Assembly (NCBI RefSeq): GCF_037975245.1
Contig: NC_092562.1
Span: 24,233,554-24,297,553 of the forward strand
Source: Apostichopus japonicus
Lineage: Eukaryota; Echinodermata; Holothuroidea; Aspidochirotida; Stichopodidae
Direction: 5' to 3'
Length of the DNA stretch: 64,000 nucleotides
Shown: in pieces, positions 25,029 through 41,077 of the stretch
Numbering within the stretch: position 1 is the stretch's first letter
Layout: each line of letters begins with the position of its first letter
Notes under the pieces: generated by a model
The model's input: the letters and a program-made list of their open reading frames with translations, nothing else
What the model was told of the DNA's origin: nothing
Database searches by the model: none
Translations under genes and position numbers: made by a program

Positions 25029-25463
25029 TTAGGACCACCATACCTCAGTTTAGTCTCTACTTTGTATCCTGTCAGCGTGAGTTTTAACATTTATAGCTAT
25101 ATATGTCTGACCCTTGGAGAAAGCTGAGATGAGTAATTTGATTTCTTAATAACATTACGTCGTGGCGTAATATCGAATCCTAATACACGACAGTGTCAAC
25201 TGACACCGTGAGGTTCTTCTTGATCAACGATGTCATGGCCAAAGTCACACGCAATGTTTCATATCTTTCACTGCGATCCAAATTTTTTTTTCCACAGGGG
25301 AAGCATATGTATTGTAATATTTTGTCATTAAGTTATACTTGTGTGTTTCCTCTACTGAGCTGGTGAATATATTTTTATAGTGAGGAATTCAAGATTTTAG
25401 CTGTACTTATATACTTATATAGCCGTACTTATATAGTTCCATCTTGTTTTAAAAGTGACCGGC

Positions 25464-25700
25464 ATACTTTAGATCATTTGAATTGATATATAGTGTTTAA
25501 CCATTCTGTGTAGTGGGTAGTACTCATTATAGTATAGAGTATTTTGTAACAAGTACTTTTATTCAGATGTAATTAAGTTAATATACTTTAGATCATTTGA
25601 ATTGATATATAGTGTTTAACCATTCTGTGTAGTGGGTAGTACTCATTATAGTATAGAGTATTTTGTAACCAGTACTTTTATTCAGATGTAATTAAGTTAA
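25464..25700 (+). repeat. 119-bp tandem duplication in the phosphatase 3' region
   Basis: ATACTTTAGATCATTTGAAT starts at 25464 and again at 25583. The two 119-bp units are almost identical (for example AACAAGTACT versus AACCAGTACT). It lies about 440 bp after the stop codon, in the probable 3' UTR. Confidence 0.93.
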
Positions 25701-25969
25701 TACCCTAAATGCTAATGTGTTTTAAATTGATTGAATACAGTAAGTTCATGCATTCCTTCTTCTAGTTACTATTTAAATTCCCTTGTCATAATTCCTAAAA
25801 TACTATTGCCTAATGTTTGTACTGAGAGTCACCGTACTGGTTAGTAAACCCACAACTAGTAACCATTTACCACCCCTTTTATTGACTCATTTGACATTTA
25901 TACAAATAGACACGATAATTTTGCGAGTTCTTTAGTATTACAATACAACTCAATCATTGCCTATAAATT

Positions 25970-26575
25970 TATTATTTTCTTATTTAGTTTTAATAGTACA
26001 TAACAATATCAATACAGTGCAACCGCGGAGACAAAAACGGACAATAATACTATTCAAATATAACGATCGCGACTTGCACAACATTTGAAAAGCAAAACAT
26101 TACGAAGAAGAAATACTAAACAGGAAACCAAACAAGCAATGCAATCCTATAAAAAGAGCGCTAACTGCAAATGAAATCCTTCTTACTAAAAGCAGTTTTA
26201 AATTCTTGAAGAGAGATCGGAGGATTAGGCTTATTCTTACATAGATAATATTCAATTTGTAAGTCGAACTTAAATTTAGTGAGGAAATCTATATCCTTAG
26301 GAATACTACCCAGAGTTTTCTGTTGAAATATTTCGCATGAAAAATGAGAAAGTTATAGGGATGTTTGAGAGTAAGTTTATAACTAAACAAAAACTCTTGT
26401 TTGGAAGAACAAAACTGTCTCCCAAATAGTGCCTGCTCAACATCAAGAATGACTCAGAAATAAGAAGAAGCTTTACATTCCCAGAAAATATGTTCAAGTA
26501 TTTCATCTTTTTCTCCAAAAAAAGTACACCTAGGATATTCCTCCTTCCCCATGCGAAATAAAAGATAACCATAGT
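25970..26575 (-). pseudogene. LINE C-terminal remnant with zinc-binding (zf-RVT-like) motif
   Basis: Read on the reverse strand from about 26573, one frame gives GYLLFRMGKEEYPR, CTFFGEKDEILEHIFWEC and KASSYF, then a stop. The C..(C changed to F)..H..C pattern resembles the zinc-binding end of LINE reverse-transcriptase ORFs. Further interrupted coding sequence continues to about 25970. It is antisense to the phosphatase gene and lies before the AATAAA at 26869, so it may be transcribed within a long 3' UTR. Confidence 0.6.
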
Positions 26576-26868
26576 AACTTGCTTTGCACGTAACTTCCTT
26601 TTCCCTGTGTTGTTTTGCTGTCCTGTAGTCGGTACTTAAAACTACTTTGGTACATTACACAAGTATTTCAGTGTATGGTGTGCAGAATGAGGGGGTACTT
26701 GCTCTAATATTCTGAGTATAATTACTCAATATTCAAATTAGACTAAAAGCTGGCTGCTGCCTAATTCATTTATGTTGTACTTTGTTCTGCCATCCTACAG
26801 TACTTCAAGTTGCCTTGTTTAAGTTTTATTTATATCCCAATGTCATTATGTTGTACTTGAGTGTATAT

Positions 26869-26874
26869 AATAAA
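26869..26874 (+). promoter_or_regulatory. Candidate polyadenylation signal of the phosphatase gene
   Basis: AATAAA in TATATAATAAAGTTGAC, about 1.84 kb after the stop. I saw no closer canonical signal, but a variant hexamer could be used. Confidence 0.5.
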
Positions 26875-27059
26875 GTTGACTTTTTGAAATGTCATCTTGT
26901 AATTGCTGTAATTACCCGAGTCAGTCTCAATTAGGTGGTTATTTCAAATTCCTCCAGCATAATTTGTACATATTTGATCTTTATCTTTATTTGTAATGTG
27001 CTGCTACCTTTTATATCAGCTGTTACCTTTTCTAAGTCTTCCATAATTGGTTTAAAAAT

Positions 27060-29035
27060 CTCATTGTGTGGTTGAAGAGTGACATTGTACCTGATAGAGT
27101 AGCATTTACTGCCATTTAATCATGTATAAATCATGTATAAATCATACATTGTGTGAATATAGAGTGGCATTGTACTTGATAGAGTAGTATTTACTGTCAT
27201 TAAATCATGTATTAATCATGTATATATCATACACTGTGATTATAAAGTGACATTGTACTTGATAGAGTAGTGTTTACTGTCTTTTAATCATGTATAATTC
27301 ATGTGTAAAACGTACATTGTCTGGTTATAGAGTGGCACTGTACTTGATAGAGTAGTGTTTACTGTCATTTAATCATGTATAATTCATGTGTAAAACGTAC
27401 ATTGTCTGGTTATAGAGTGGTACTGTACTTGATAGAGTAGTGTTTACTGTCATTTAATCATGTATAATTCATGTGTAAAACGTACATTGTCTGGTTATAG
27501 AGTGGCACTGTACTTGATAGAGTAGTGTTTACTGTCTTTAATCATGTATAATTCATGTGTAAAACGTACATTGTCTGGTTATAGAGTGATATTGTACTTG
27601 ATAGAGTTTACTGTCATTTAATCATGTATAAATCATACCCTGTGATTATAGAGTGACATTGTACTTGATAGAGTAGTGTTTACTGTCACAGGGGCATATC
27701 CAGGGGGGGCGCAACAGGTGTGCGCCCCCCTATTGGCCGTCACCAAAAAAAAAAGTTTAGCAAAAAAAAAAAAAAATTGATGACGACCTTTATGTGAGAT
27801 GTCGGTGATCGCTCAACCCCCCCCCCCCCTCCCGTATGCTTTATTTTTTGTTTGCCAAAAAAAGGTTCTGGCGAAGTTCGGCGGCATAATAGTTTTAGAA
27901 ACATAGATGGTAATTGTGTTTGTATTATCGCGTAGCACAGGGCGTGTATAAGGCCTCTGGGCTGCCTGAGGGAAGCCCATAATAGCTCCGTGCATAACAT
28001 GTGAGGTTACTCTATCGAGGCAAAAATTTTGACTTGTCCATTCACGAAATTTATTTCTGCTGACCTTTTATGCCTCAAATTTTTTGTGTACAATTTTTCT
28101 TGACCTCGATTTTCAAATTACTAATCATACTTTGCTAACACGATAAGACGTTATTATAGTATTATAGTATTTAATTTTTAGGCAGCGTCAAAACCTCAAA
28201 GATTTTAAATATCTTGCAGATAAAAGCATTCATTATGCCTATGTTATAAATATTTAAGTCATACAATTTTTGTACATTTTTTCCAGATAATAATTAAATA
28301 CGTTAAATTATTTTTTGATAATTGATTGACAGATAATTTTCAGACCATTTTGCTATTGTTGCCAAACTTCATGTTGTAAATCATTGATAAACTAAAGTAA
28401 AATTCATAAATTTCTTAAAGGCTTTGATGGTCAAACTTGGCAATCACCAGATTTCCCAGTCGGTCACAAGTTTTACAAACACTAAGTGACATGCCAGCCA
28501 TACTAAATTGTGCATTTTGTGTCCATTTTTACTGGAAATGTTGCTTATTATTAAGGTCGAAAAATGGATCACATATGGCACCATTTTGCATTTCAGCCCT
28601 TCTTCGAAAGCAAAAATTGTCCACCCCCCATTAGACCCATCCCCCAGGACGGCGATCATTCATGCCTGACGCCCCCCCCTAGTGGAAAATCCTGGATAAG
28701 CCCCTGCTGTCATTTAATCATGTATAATTCATATGTAAAACGTACATTGTGTGATTATAGAGCGACATTGTACCTGATAGAGTAGTATTTACTGTCATTA
28801 AATCATGTATAAATCATGTTTAAATCATACACTGTGTGATTATAGAGTGGCATTGTACTTGATAGATAAGTATTTACTACCATTAAATCATGTATAAATC
28901 ATACACTGTGATTATAGAGTGGCATTGTTCTTGACAGAGTAGTATTTACTGTCATTAAATCATGTTTAAATCATACACTGTGATTATAGAGTGATATTGT
29001 ACTTGATTAGTGTTTATTAATGTCATTTAATCATA
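27060..29035 (+). repeat. 85-bp minisatellite array, split by an insertion
   Basis: Units of about 85 bp contain GTACTTGATAGAGTAGTGTT, TACTGTCATTTAATCATG and a TATAAATCAT or TATAATTCAT segment. GATAGAGTAG-type anchors occur at 27093, 27178, 27261, 27346, 27431, 27516, 27600 and 27666, and after the inserted element at 28776, 28861, 28933 and about 29004. That is about 12 units. The central copies (27300-27600) are the most alike. Confidence 0.92.
27689..28706. mobile_element. 1-kb inverted-repeat element inside the minisatellite
   Basis: The left end is CAGGGGCATATCCAGG. The right end reads CCTGGATAAGCCCCTG, whose reverse complement is CAGGGGCTTATCCAGG, so the 16-bp termini match at 15 positions. 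CTGTCA lies immediately outside both ends (27683-27688 and 28707-28712). Array sequence resumes cleanly after the element. No transposase ORF is seen. The termini suggest a non-autonomous hAT-like element, although the visible duplication is 6 bp and not 8. Confidence 0.85.
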
Positions 29036-29039
29036 CCAG

Positions 29040-30650
29040 TTTGGTATTATTAATGTAGCACCAGTTTGTTTTATTAATGTCGATCGTTGCACTTTTGGGT
29101 AATGCCAAGGTCAATTGTTGACTCCAAAATTGTAACTGCAAAATTTTAAACCTGCGACTTGCCCACATGTAGGTGTATATTAGCTACCATACACTTCTGG
29201 AAACTTTTGAGAAATTCAGGTAGCTGAAATTTGTGGAGAGACAAAGATCAACTTTTTTTTTATGCGTTAGCATTAACGTAAGGTCTAGTTCCATAATTTA
29301 CTCTACAGTTCTTTCACAGACAGTCTTGGTAAAATGCTTGAAATCAATTGCTGTAATATGTTTTGTTCAGTTATGTAAATAACATATATGCCTGTGTGAT
29401 TTATTGTGATCATCTTCATATTTTGGTTTATTTTCAAATTATCAAGATAAAACAAATTTATATATATTTTAGTATGCACTTGCCATTGATATATATACCT
29501 GCAAAATAATTTTGTTTTTCATGAAATTTTCATAAATTTTTGAATTTGACATGACTAAGAGCTATGTATTTTTTTATATATTTTTTTTTTGGTACTGTTG
29601 ATGTAATATGCAGATAGATGTAGAACTGATTAAAATGAAAGAATAACAGGAATTGTTTTTTCTCATTTTGAATATCAACATAGTGTTGGTTATGCCTAAT
29701 AATGATATAATATTTAATGTCTTCATCCCTCAACTAATATTTATGCCCATGGCAGGAAGATGAGGGGGCTGTTTGGTGCTGTGTACATCTGCCATACAAA
29801 CAATTTCAAAATAGTTGTAAGCATAACATTGTGTATAGACTTTAGGCCTGTGAGAGGGTGCTCACAGACCCCCACCCCACCCCACCCACCCAACCCCACC
29901 CCTACATTGGGAGATGACTTTAATCGCCCCAGGGTCACACCCACACCTTTTTAAAGGTGCTCACGATAGTTTCATGCAGAGTCACAGACGAAACAGACAA
30001 ATGAGGACGATCGTCCAATTATAAGATGAACTAACAACCACCAAATTATTAGGAAAGCAAACTATTTGATGATTATTACGTCATCGATAGTCTAGCCCTC
30101 ATTCGAGAATATTACATGATTTCAACAATATACGACGATGAGTGGGGGAGGGGGTGGGGAGAGAAAGAAAGTTTGGAGTCAGGTAATCATGTAAAAACCC
30201 AACATTTATATAAGCAAACTATAAAGACAAGACAAATTGAATCGATATATAAGCAGAAAACTATTTCAAATTATTGATAATTATCATATCAAAACATATA
30301 GATCTTGTCAGTTGAAAAGTGAACCAGAAAAAATACACGAACAAACATAATTATGTTATATTCAAAAGATTCGGCAAATTGGCTTCATGAAGCTGTGGGA
30401 GTATATAGCCTACGTCGTAACGTGGACAATTATTGTCGCTAGTCAGGCAGCGTACGCGTGTGCTTACTACTAGCACGTACTAGGGCTGATTAAGATTAAG
30501 TCTGTTTTAAATCGATAGCGTCTGTTTACGTCGGGGAACCTATAGTGCGCAACGGTTCCTGGCTGCCATGACATACGGGCGTCTGTCCTGCAGTGTGTCA
30601 CGGTTCTCGTCTGCAACTTTCGACTTGCGGCAAATCCAACCAATCACGGG
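29040..30650. other. Intergenic stretch without a recognised gene
   Basis: AT-rich sequence with a C-rich strip at 29868-29905. Near 30410-30640 it becomes richer in CpG and holds a CCAAT-like AACCAATCACG. This could be the 5' flank of the LINE that follows or an old promoter. No exon with a supporting protein match was seen. Confidence 0.4.
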
Positions 30651-30699
30651 GAAATAATTTTGCATGTGATCAAAACGCACACCACTCATAAATATAAAA

Positions 30700-32560
30700 C
30701 AGTGTGCGTTCAGTGCGGGGGGTCAGGAATCAGCACTTATTCTTTAATTGATAAAAAGGGGAACCAAATTCAAAACCCCAAAGAACAAACTAAACTCTTC
30801 GCAACTACCTTTAAAAATATCTTTACTGTCCCGACTGACTAATTTCAATAACCTCATTAAAGAAGAAATAGACAACTTTGTCCAAAGAAATGCCAATAAC
30901 CTTCTCCCATCCCTCAATGGAATTTTGGATGACCAAAACCCCCTTACCAAACCGATTAACCATAACGAATGGAAAAGGGCAATAAATAAATCAAAAAATA
31001 TTTCCTCTCCTGGGAAAGATAGGGTAATGTACATAATGCTAAAAACTGCCCAGATAACTTTATCAAACTAACTTTACATCTCTTTAACGAGACACTCAGA
31101 ACAGGCTATTTTCCAAAGCCATGGAACATGTGCTTACAATACTGTTACAGTGTTAGTTAAACCAAACAAACCCGAACAAACCCAGAAAACTACAGACCGA
31201 TAAGCCTACTTTCAGCATAGGAAAAATATTCGAAAAATATAATGGGATAACAGAATAAGAACCCACCTAGAAAGCAGTAACCTCTTTAATACCTCCCAAT
31301 CCGGTTTCAGGACAATTAAATCTTCATTAAACCCCATTGCTAGATTAACTGAAGAAATCAAAATAGGATTTAAAAGTAAACTAAACAAAACGGCAGTCTT
31401 CCTTTATGCACAAAAGGAATTCGATAAAACCTGGCATACTGGTCTTAAATACAAATTATTCAAGTTCAACCTCCCAGAAAATATCACCAGGCTCCTTTCT
31501 TCTTATTTAACTAACCGGTTTATGTAAATTAAGTACAATTCAATCCATTCTGATCCTTTCATTCTAGAAGCTGGCACTCCCCAAGGCTCAGTACTAAGTC
31601 CTCTACTATATACTCATATGTAAACGACCTACCCACTAATAAAGTCAGTAATACCAAAATTAGCTTCTCGGCTTTTGCCTAAGGTCATGTGTAGTATCTG
31701 TTCCCTTTCGAGGGGAATGGTAATGCACGCCCGACGATGATCACACAGTCACAGTCCCCGATGCAAGGGGACTGGGGTTGAGAGCGGATCCGAGTCGTTT
31801 GGTAGTTTGGTTTTCGTCCCCAGGTTCTTTCCTGGGCGATTTTTTCTTAAAAAGTAGTACTACCAAAATTAGCCAATTCGCCGACGATATAGCAATGTCA
31901 TGGAACACTTGTAAAACAGACGTTAAATTATCTGCAAAACTCAACTTATATAATAGAAGAGTGGTGTTACCAATGGCGAATAAAAATAAACCCAATTAAG
32001 AATAAATTCATGATTTTCGAATACCTTTTTTGTAGAAACAAAATAAAAACCAAGGCAATCAACTTTTTAATCATACAATAACTAATAGTAATGAAGCTAC
32101 TTTTCTAGGCGTAACAACTGATACAGAACTAAAATATAAAACTCATATATATAAAGTTGCGGGGATAGCATTGAGAACCCTTAAGACCCTAAGAATATTA
32201 AGCAATATAAACATATTAAGGGCCGAAACTCTCCTCAAAATCTACCACGCCAAAATCAAACCTATTCCTTTGTATGGTAGTTTCGCTTTTATTAGCTCTC
32301 CGTATTTTAAAAAAAAATAGCACATAACTCTGCCTACCGTATCTGCCTCAAACCCAAAGATTTACTTCCAATAAAGAACTCTACGAAATTGGCAAAACAC
32401 CCAGCATTAATATTACTATCAAAATCTTGAACACCAAACTCCTAAAAAATAACATGACCCTCTAATCAAAAATCTGCTCTTCGATCATTTAATCTCTATA
32501 TACTACCCATTCTAAAATTAAATCAAGTATAATTATAAGTACCCTGGATATCCTTAAGTT
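30700..32560 (+). pseudogene. Decayed non-LTR retrotransposon reverse transcriptase
   Basis: Pieces of one reverse-transcriptase ORF appear in order across several frames: LIDKKGNQIQNPKEQTKLFA (about 30745), a SSPGKDRVMY segment (about 31005), FNETLRTGYFPKPW, ENYRPISLLS (about 31190), QSGFR, AGTPQGSVLSPLLY (31570-31615), VNDLP, and the catalytic FADD box (QFADDIAMSW, about 31876). Stops and frameshifts are frequent, so it is not functional. The style is that of a Jockey/I-like element, but the clade is a guess. A SINE-like insertion (31663-31850) separates VNDLP from FADD. Confidence 0.88.
31663..31850 (+). mobile_element. SINE-like insertion with a U2 snRNA-derived head
   Basis: Bases 31663-31702 match the first 45 or so nucleotides of U2 snRNA (GCTTCTCGGCTTTTGCC, then GTGTAGTATCTGTTC), with about five differences and one missing base. 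The following 140 bp are unrelated to U2 and include the hairpins AGTCCCC/GGGGACT and CCCAGG/CCTGGG. The 3' end is T-rich. The insertion is flanked by a direct repeat of about 23 bp (31641-31664 and 31851-31873, both ending TACCAAAATTAGC) and interrupts the LINE reading frame exactly between TKIS and the FADD box. A LINE-mobilised SINE with an snRNA head explains all of this; such SINEs are known in other animals. Confidence 0.85.
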
Positions 32561-33202
32561 TAATTCGTGGAAGGAGGCCTCGGCCTTAGCAGAGGGGAGA
32601 TGGGGGGGGGGGGCTGGTGGCCCCTAAGCCCTACAGAAAAATAAGAACCCGGTGGCTATGCTTGTGAGCTATACAGCACAGCCACCTGGTGACCGGGAGG
32701 GTACGTTCTGAATGCTCCTTAATTCTCTTTAAAGTACTCCAGCCAGGGCAGGGGCAGCTATAGCTTCCACCTCCATACCGCCTTTCCACATTTTCTCTTA
32801 TTATTACTTTAAAAAAAAAGAAGCTCATCTTTATACACAAATTCTTTCCTGTCTACTTAGCATGCCTTATAGTTATATAGTTAATTTCCCACATTCTGCA
32901 CTGAGGAGCTGGGCTCTGCCCAGTTCGATCAGATTACACACACTTTTCACGACACTGCGGGGGTCAACGTTCATATGTCGATTTCTTTCACACATGAAAC
33001 TTTCACCCAGTCAAGATTTTCACTATTTCACTATTAAGCAGACGAAATAGGCTAGTATGTTAATGTATGTATGTATGTTAAAAAAAATTTCCGTTCCGCC
33101 GCGCCTGGGCATTTCGATTACGTAATCAAAAAACTTTCCTAGCTATAGCGTGCTATAATTGGAGCCAATTAATAAATCAGATATAATATAATGATTCACA
33201 GT
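32560..33202. other. Intergenic sequence, no gene recognised
   Basis: A G-rich strip (32600-32615) and the sequence up to about 32840 may be the 3' tail of the LINE. After that there is AT-rich sequence with a short TATG repeat near 33063. I see no supported exon. Confidence 0.4.
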
Positions 33203-33210
33203 CACTTAGT

Positions 33211-34486
33211 CAGGCGCGGCGGAACGGGAAAATTATTGGGGGGGGGGGGGGCTAATATGTGCAGACTATCTAAGCGGAGCGCCACCATCGGTTGGCGCGG
33301 AGCGTACAAGAAAATTTTGGGTTTTTTCAAACCCCCCAGATGGCCGGAAACGGCACTTCCCGAGTGTTTTATGCTGCGAATACCTAGCCCTAAAACATGG
33401 GTCTCAAGCCTGCAATTTCTCAGATTGCACGTAAAAATCTGTAAAAACATTGTAATTTGTATATTCGATGGTGTTTTAAGAGAGTAGCTATTACTCGACG
33501 TGTACTCGCAAAGACGTTTTTGAGTGTAGTAAATTACTACTTGCAATTAAATGCAATAATTACAACGGCGTCGGAAGCTATTTTTGATTGGTACGGCGGT
33601 TCAGAGTGTGGCCAACTATCATAATTATCGGGGGACGTTTGGTAGGTCAAACTACGCTACGCGCCACCATGATTGGCGCGTAGCGTAATGGAGAAATTTT
33701 GAAAATATGCCTCCCAGATTGCAGGAAATAGCACTTCCCGAGCTTGAAAACAAGACCCCTGCCATGCCAGAGTAGTCACATTTAGCCTACTTGCCGTCAT
33801 CATTATTGAAAATTATTGAAACATATACCTCCGAGATTTTTTTTTTCCATTTTTTAGTCCTACTTTTTTTTTTTTTTGCGTCGTGAATTTTGGTCCGGCG
33901 TTCGCCGTACCTGCCCGTACCGGCTCCGACGCCCCTGAATTAAATAAATGTCATAAGAAAAAACAGAAAGCATTTCTTAATGTCAACAAATGGGTCATTC
34001 CAAAACCATGTGCAGTTGCCAACAAATTTCTATGACCTAGCACTGTCATCATGTCATGAATGCATGTACCCTATACAGTACAGGTGAAATGCTAATATTG
34101 TGTTTTTGTTCGTTTAATAATTGATTGCGTTTAAACATAAAGCCATGTTCCACGCCTTGCGTGTACTAGTAGTGTAAACGCAAATGTTGGTGAGTGTAGC
34201 GTTTAGCTTATTACCCTCTTATTTAAAACACTAATATTCGATGAGGTATGATACAGACAATCAATTATCATATTTAATTATTACACCTATATAGTATATC
34301 ATATCGTATGATACGTGTGCATCGGACAGATCGACAAGTATGCATTAAAAAATGGGCAGATGCACGTTTCGGAGCCTTGGTAAATATTGGGGGGGGCTTA
34401 TCATGCATTTGCCCCCTCAACCTTTTTCATTGGGGGGGGGGGGGCTGAGCCCCCCAAGCCCCCCCCCCCCGGTTCCGCCGCCACTG
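33211..34486. mobile_element. hAT-type element A with 8-bp target duplication
   Basis: The ends are CAGGCGCGGCGGAACGGG and GGTTCCGCCGCCACTG, inverted repeats of the CAG(N)GGCGGCGGAAC type. CACTTAGT (33203-33210) and CACTCAGT (34487-34494) are an 8-bp duplication with one mismatch. The content is collinear with element B (49893-50803) in reverse orientation, apart from a nested insertion at 33563-33937. No transposase is encoded. It lies just upstream of SREK1IP1. Confidence 0.9.
33563..33937. mobile_element. Element nested in hAT element A
   Basis: This block is missing from the matching position of element B, where GCAATACTTAAATAAATGTC is continuous on the reverse strand. It starts CAACGGCGTCGGAAGC and ends GGCTCCGACGCCCCTG, imperfect inverted termini. 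The target duplication is unclear. It has its own version of the GC-rich module (33651-33750, TACGCGCCACC with TTGGCGCGTAGCGTA-like partner). Confidence 0.75.
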
Positions 34487-34866
34487 CACTCAGTATCTCA
34501 TGAATACTTGAACACCGTATTATACGTAGTAAAACTAACTCAACGCCCCCACTATAGGGACAACCTTACCAGAAATCTTCCCAACACCTCACCCTCCCTT
34601 CCCCAAAGAAAGAGTGAAGCCGATTTTGTAATGTCGCAAAGGCGTGAGTGTGGACTGTACTTTATATCATACAATTTCTATAACTAATATACAGTACTTC
34701 CAAATAAGCCGTCATCTAAATAGGCATGGTTGTTCTAGCGGATGTTCATGATCACCGCTTTTTAAATTACATTCACCATATCCATATAGGGTTAGGGATA
34801 TATGTAGAAACGCAGAACGGCTGGGTCAACTGGTCACAACCACAGTCAGACTGTGCCGTTCGCAAA

Positions 34867-38754
<3,888 letters not shown>

Positions 38755-38780
<26 letters not shown>

Positions 38781-38960
38781 TGCCTGTAAGAGACCTGAGA
38801 CAAATAGAGACACAGGAAGACAGGTAGAGACCCAGGAGGTCTAGCAGCTATTCTGACTGATGCCTGTAAGAGACCTGAGACAAATAGAGCCACAGAAAGC
38901 AAGAGTCACTGGAGGTAAAGCAGCTCTTCTGACTGATGCCTGTCAAAGACCTAAGATGAA
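38755..38960 (+). repeat. Tandem repeat of about 80 bp across the SREK1IP1 stop codon
   Basis: GGAGGTCAAGCAGCTATTCT starts at 38755 inside the last coding exon and holds the stop codon. Near copies follow at about 38836 (GGAGGTCTAGCAGC) and 38911 (GGAGGTAAAGCAGC), each continuing with GACTGATGCCTGT and GACCT. The unit also contains the GACA/AGAGACACAG sequence that encodes the RDRQRETQKDR part of the tail, so the protein tail and the 3' UTR share one repeat. Confidence 0.85.
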
Positions 38961-39099
38961 GTGTGAAGCAGAAAGTGACACTCTATTTGGACAGAATCTT
39001 TGGTGGACTTCACCAGAGTGGAGACTAGGAGAGACTAAATATTTAAAGGCAATAAGGAACAGGGTAGTTCTCTCATTGAATTTTGATTGATGGCCTTTT

Positions 39100-41006
39100 A
39101 GCAGATGATGATATCAAGGAGAGAGACCTCAGACGTAAGAAGATGGACACTGGCTGCTGCTCTGTCTAAACCTGGAACAAGGGACTGGCTGCCCTGACTG
39201 AATGTTGATTAACAGTCACTTTACAAAGACTGAGACCAGGAGAGACCACAGATATGGAAAGACATGAACTGACTTGTTTGACTGACTCTCAATTTAAATA
39301 GTCTCACAAACAAAAACACACATCAGCTGGACAGTAAAAAGGCTTCGAGACTGAGAGAGGTACAGGGGGGGTTGGTGGTGGTGGAAAGGGGCATTTAATG
39401 ATTAAGAATGAGACAGAGATAAATGTTGGCTTTCTTAGTGAGTTATTTGGATCTTGATTCTGATTAGGGATCATAGTTAAGGCCATTTTAGGTGGGTTTC
39501 TTTCGGTGTCCTTCATGGCAAGGATGAAGGTGAAAGATGTGCTTTCATGAAAAGTGCTATCCATACATTAAAACTTTTAGTGTATGGAAAATTAAAAGGA
39601 ACACTAAGTTTTGTTTTATGAAGTTGTTATGCCAGGGACCATTTTATTAGATGAACACTTCTTTCCTCCAATGAAGTTTAAACTTGTTTCTCATAAGTCT
39701 ACTGTATATTTTTCTTTTTATGTATGCAACAGATTCTGTTAGATTTCACACAACTGATTTCTTGTCTTTATTTTCTTGCATTTCTATAGTATCTTAGTCA
39801 TTACATGAATAATCTCAAACTTGGGAACCATGTCACAGACCTGACAACCCTGCTACCACCCCATCCCTCCCCACAAAAGATTTTACAAATCGTTATAAAG
39901 TCGAATGAAACTTGTTTATGTAAAAATTATCCACAACTCAGTGCAACTAACCTGCTTTACTTTGTTCTACCGGCTTGAAGATTATTTTGCTTGAGATTTG
40001 GAGATCTCATCGTGAGTCAATACATATACATGTGAGTCTGTCAGTTAGGTAAGCAGTGAAAGTTAGCAGATAGCCGTGTTTTCTGTATGGTTTTGTCATT
40101 GCCAGTATCCAAGATGGCTGCTTTGAAACCAAACAGTAGTAAAACATTTTTCCCAGAGGAAATTATTACAGCAAAGGAAAGTAACCACACCAAGCTGTGA
40201 ACCTCCCTCTTCCCTTCTCCTCCCTTCCCCCTCTCCACTACTGTCCCCTCCTTATCATGTCTGTCCCTTCCCACACCCCACCCTCTCCCCTCCCTCCAGT
40301 AAGAAGGATAACCTATTACCGCTTCTATCCCTGTATTAATAAACACTTCATCTTAAACAATTACTCCAATGCGTTCTCCTCTCCGTGCAATACAATACAA
40401 GATCTACTATCTCTTCTTAGTTTCGAAAGATAAACATTTACTTCTGCTAGAACTTAGTTTTTTCACAGCAACATTTGAGAAGGTCAAGTTCGGTATACCA
40501 GACATTGGTAAGTCTACGTGCACACAGGCAGATATACCCATAGATGGTATCTCATGGATACTTTGCACAGCTGGTGTAGTCTTACATGATCTCATTACGG
40601 TTTAGTACTGACCCTGAATTGGCTGTCCGTTGTAGTTTGTCTTTCTAAAGTGTTACGTTATATTGTGTTGTCTCGGTACTAATGCTAGTGAATATGCATT
40701 CAGTTATCGCCGTGTTCAATTCTGAACTCTTAAGTTTGAGAAGAAAGGTTTCTATACTATTCCTTTAGTGCAACACGGGATATATATTTTGCTGACATGC
40801 ATAATAAGCTATGCCCGGATTCTTATATATGTTAAAATTTGTAAATATAGCATCATTTTGCATCTAATCACCTAGCCATTTACCAAAATTTCTCAAAGGA
40901 AGGGGAGGGGTGAAACTCACATACGTAAGCTTGCTTAGAATACCGCAAAGAATGTCGATACCCGGTAACGTGTTTGTCACCGGGCTCCCTTTGCATTATA
41001 ACGTTC

Positions 41007-41077
<71 letters not shown>

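Noticed and set aside
31663-31850. A real U2 snRNA gene
   Set aside because: Only the first 40 or so bases match; the Sm site and later stem-loops of U2 are absent, and the block has a target duplication.
30660-32000. Working reverse-transcriptase gene
   Set aside because: Several stops, frameshifts and a SINE insertion break the frame.
33202-33546. ORF of about 100 codons on the minus strand, with a similar ORF at 50460-50690 on the plus strand
   Set aside because: The two look conserved because they are copies of one non-coding hAT element (A and B); the frame breaks in B and no domain is recognised.
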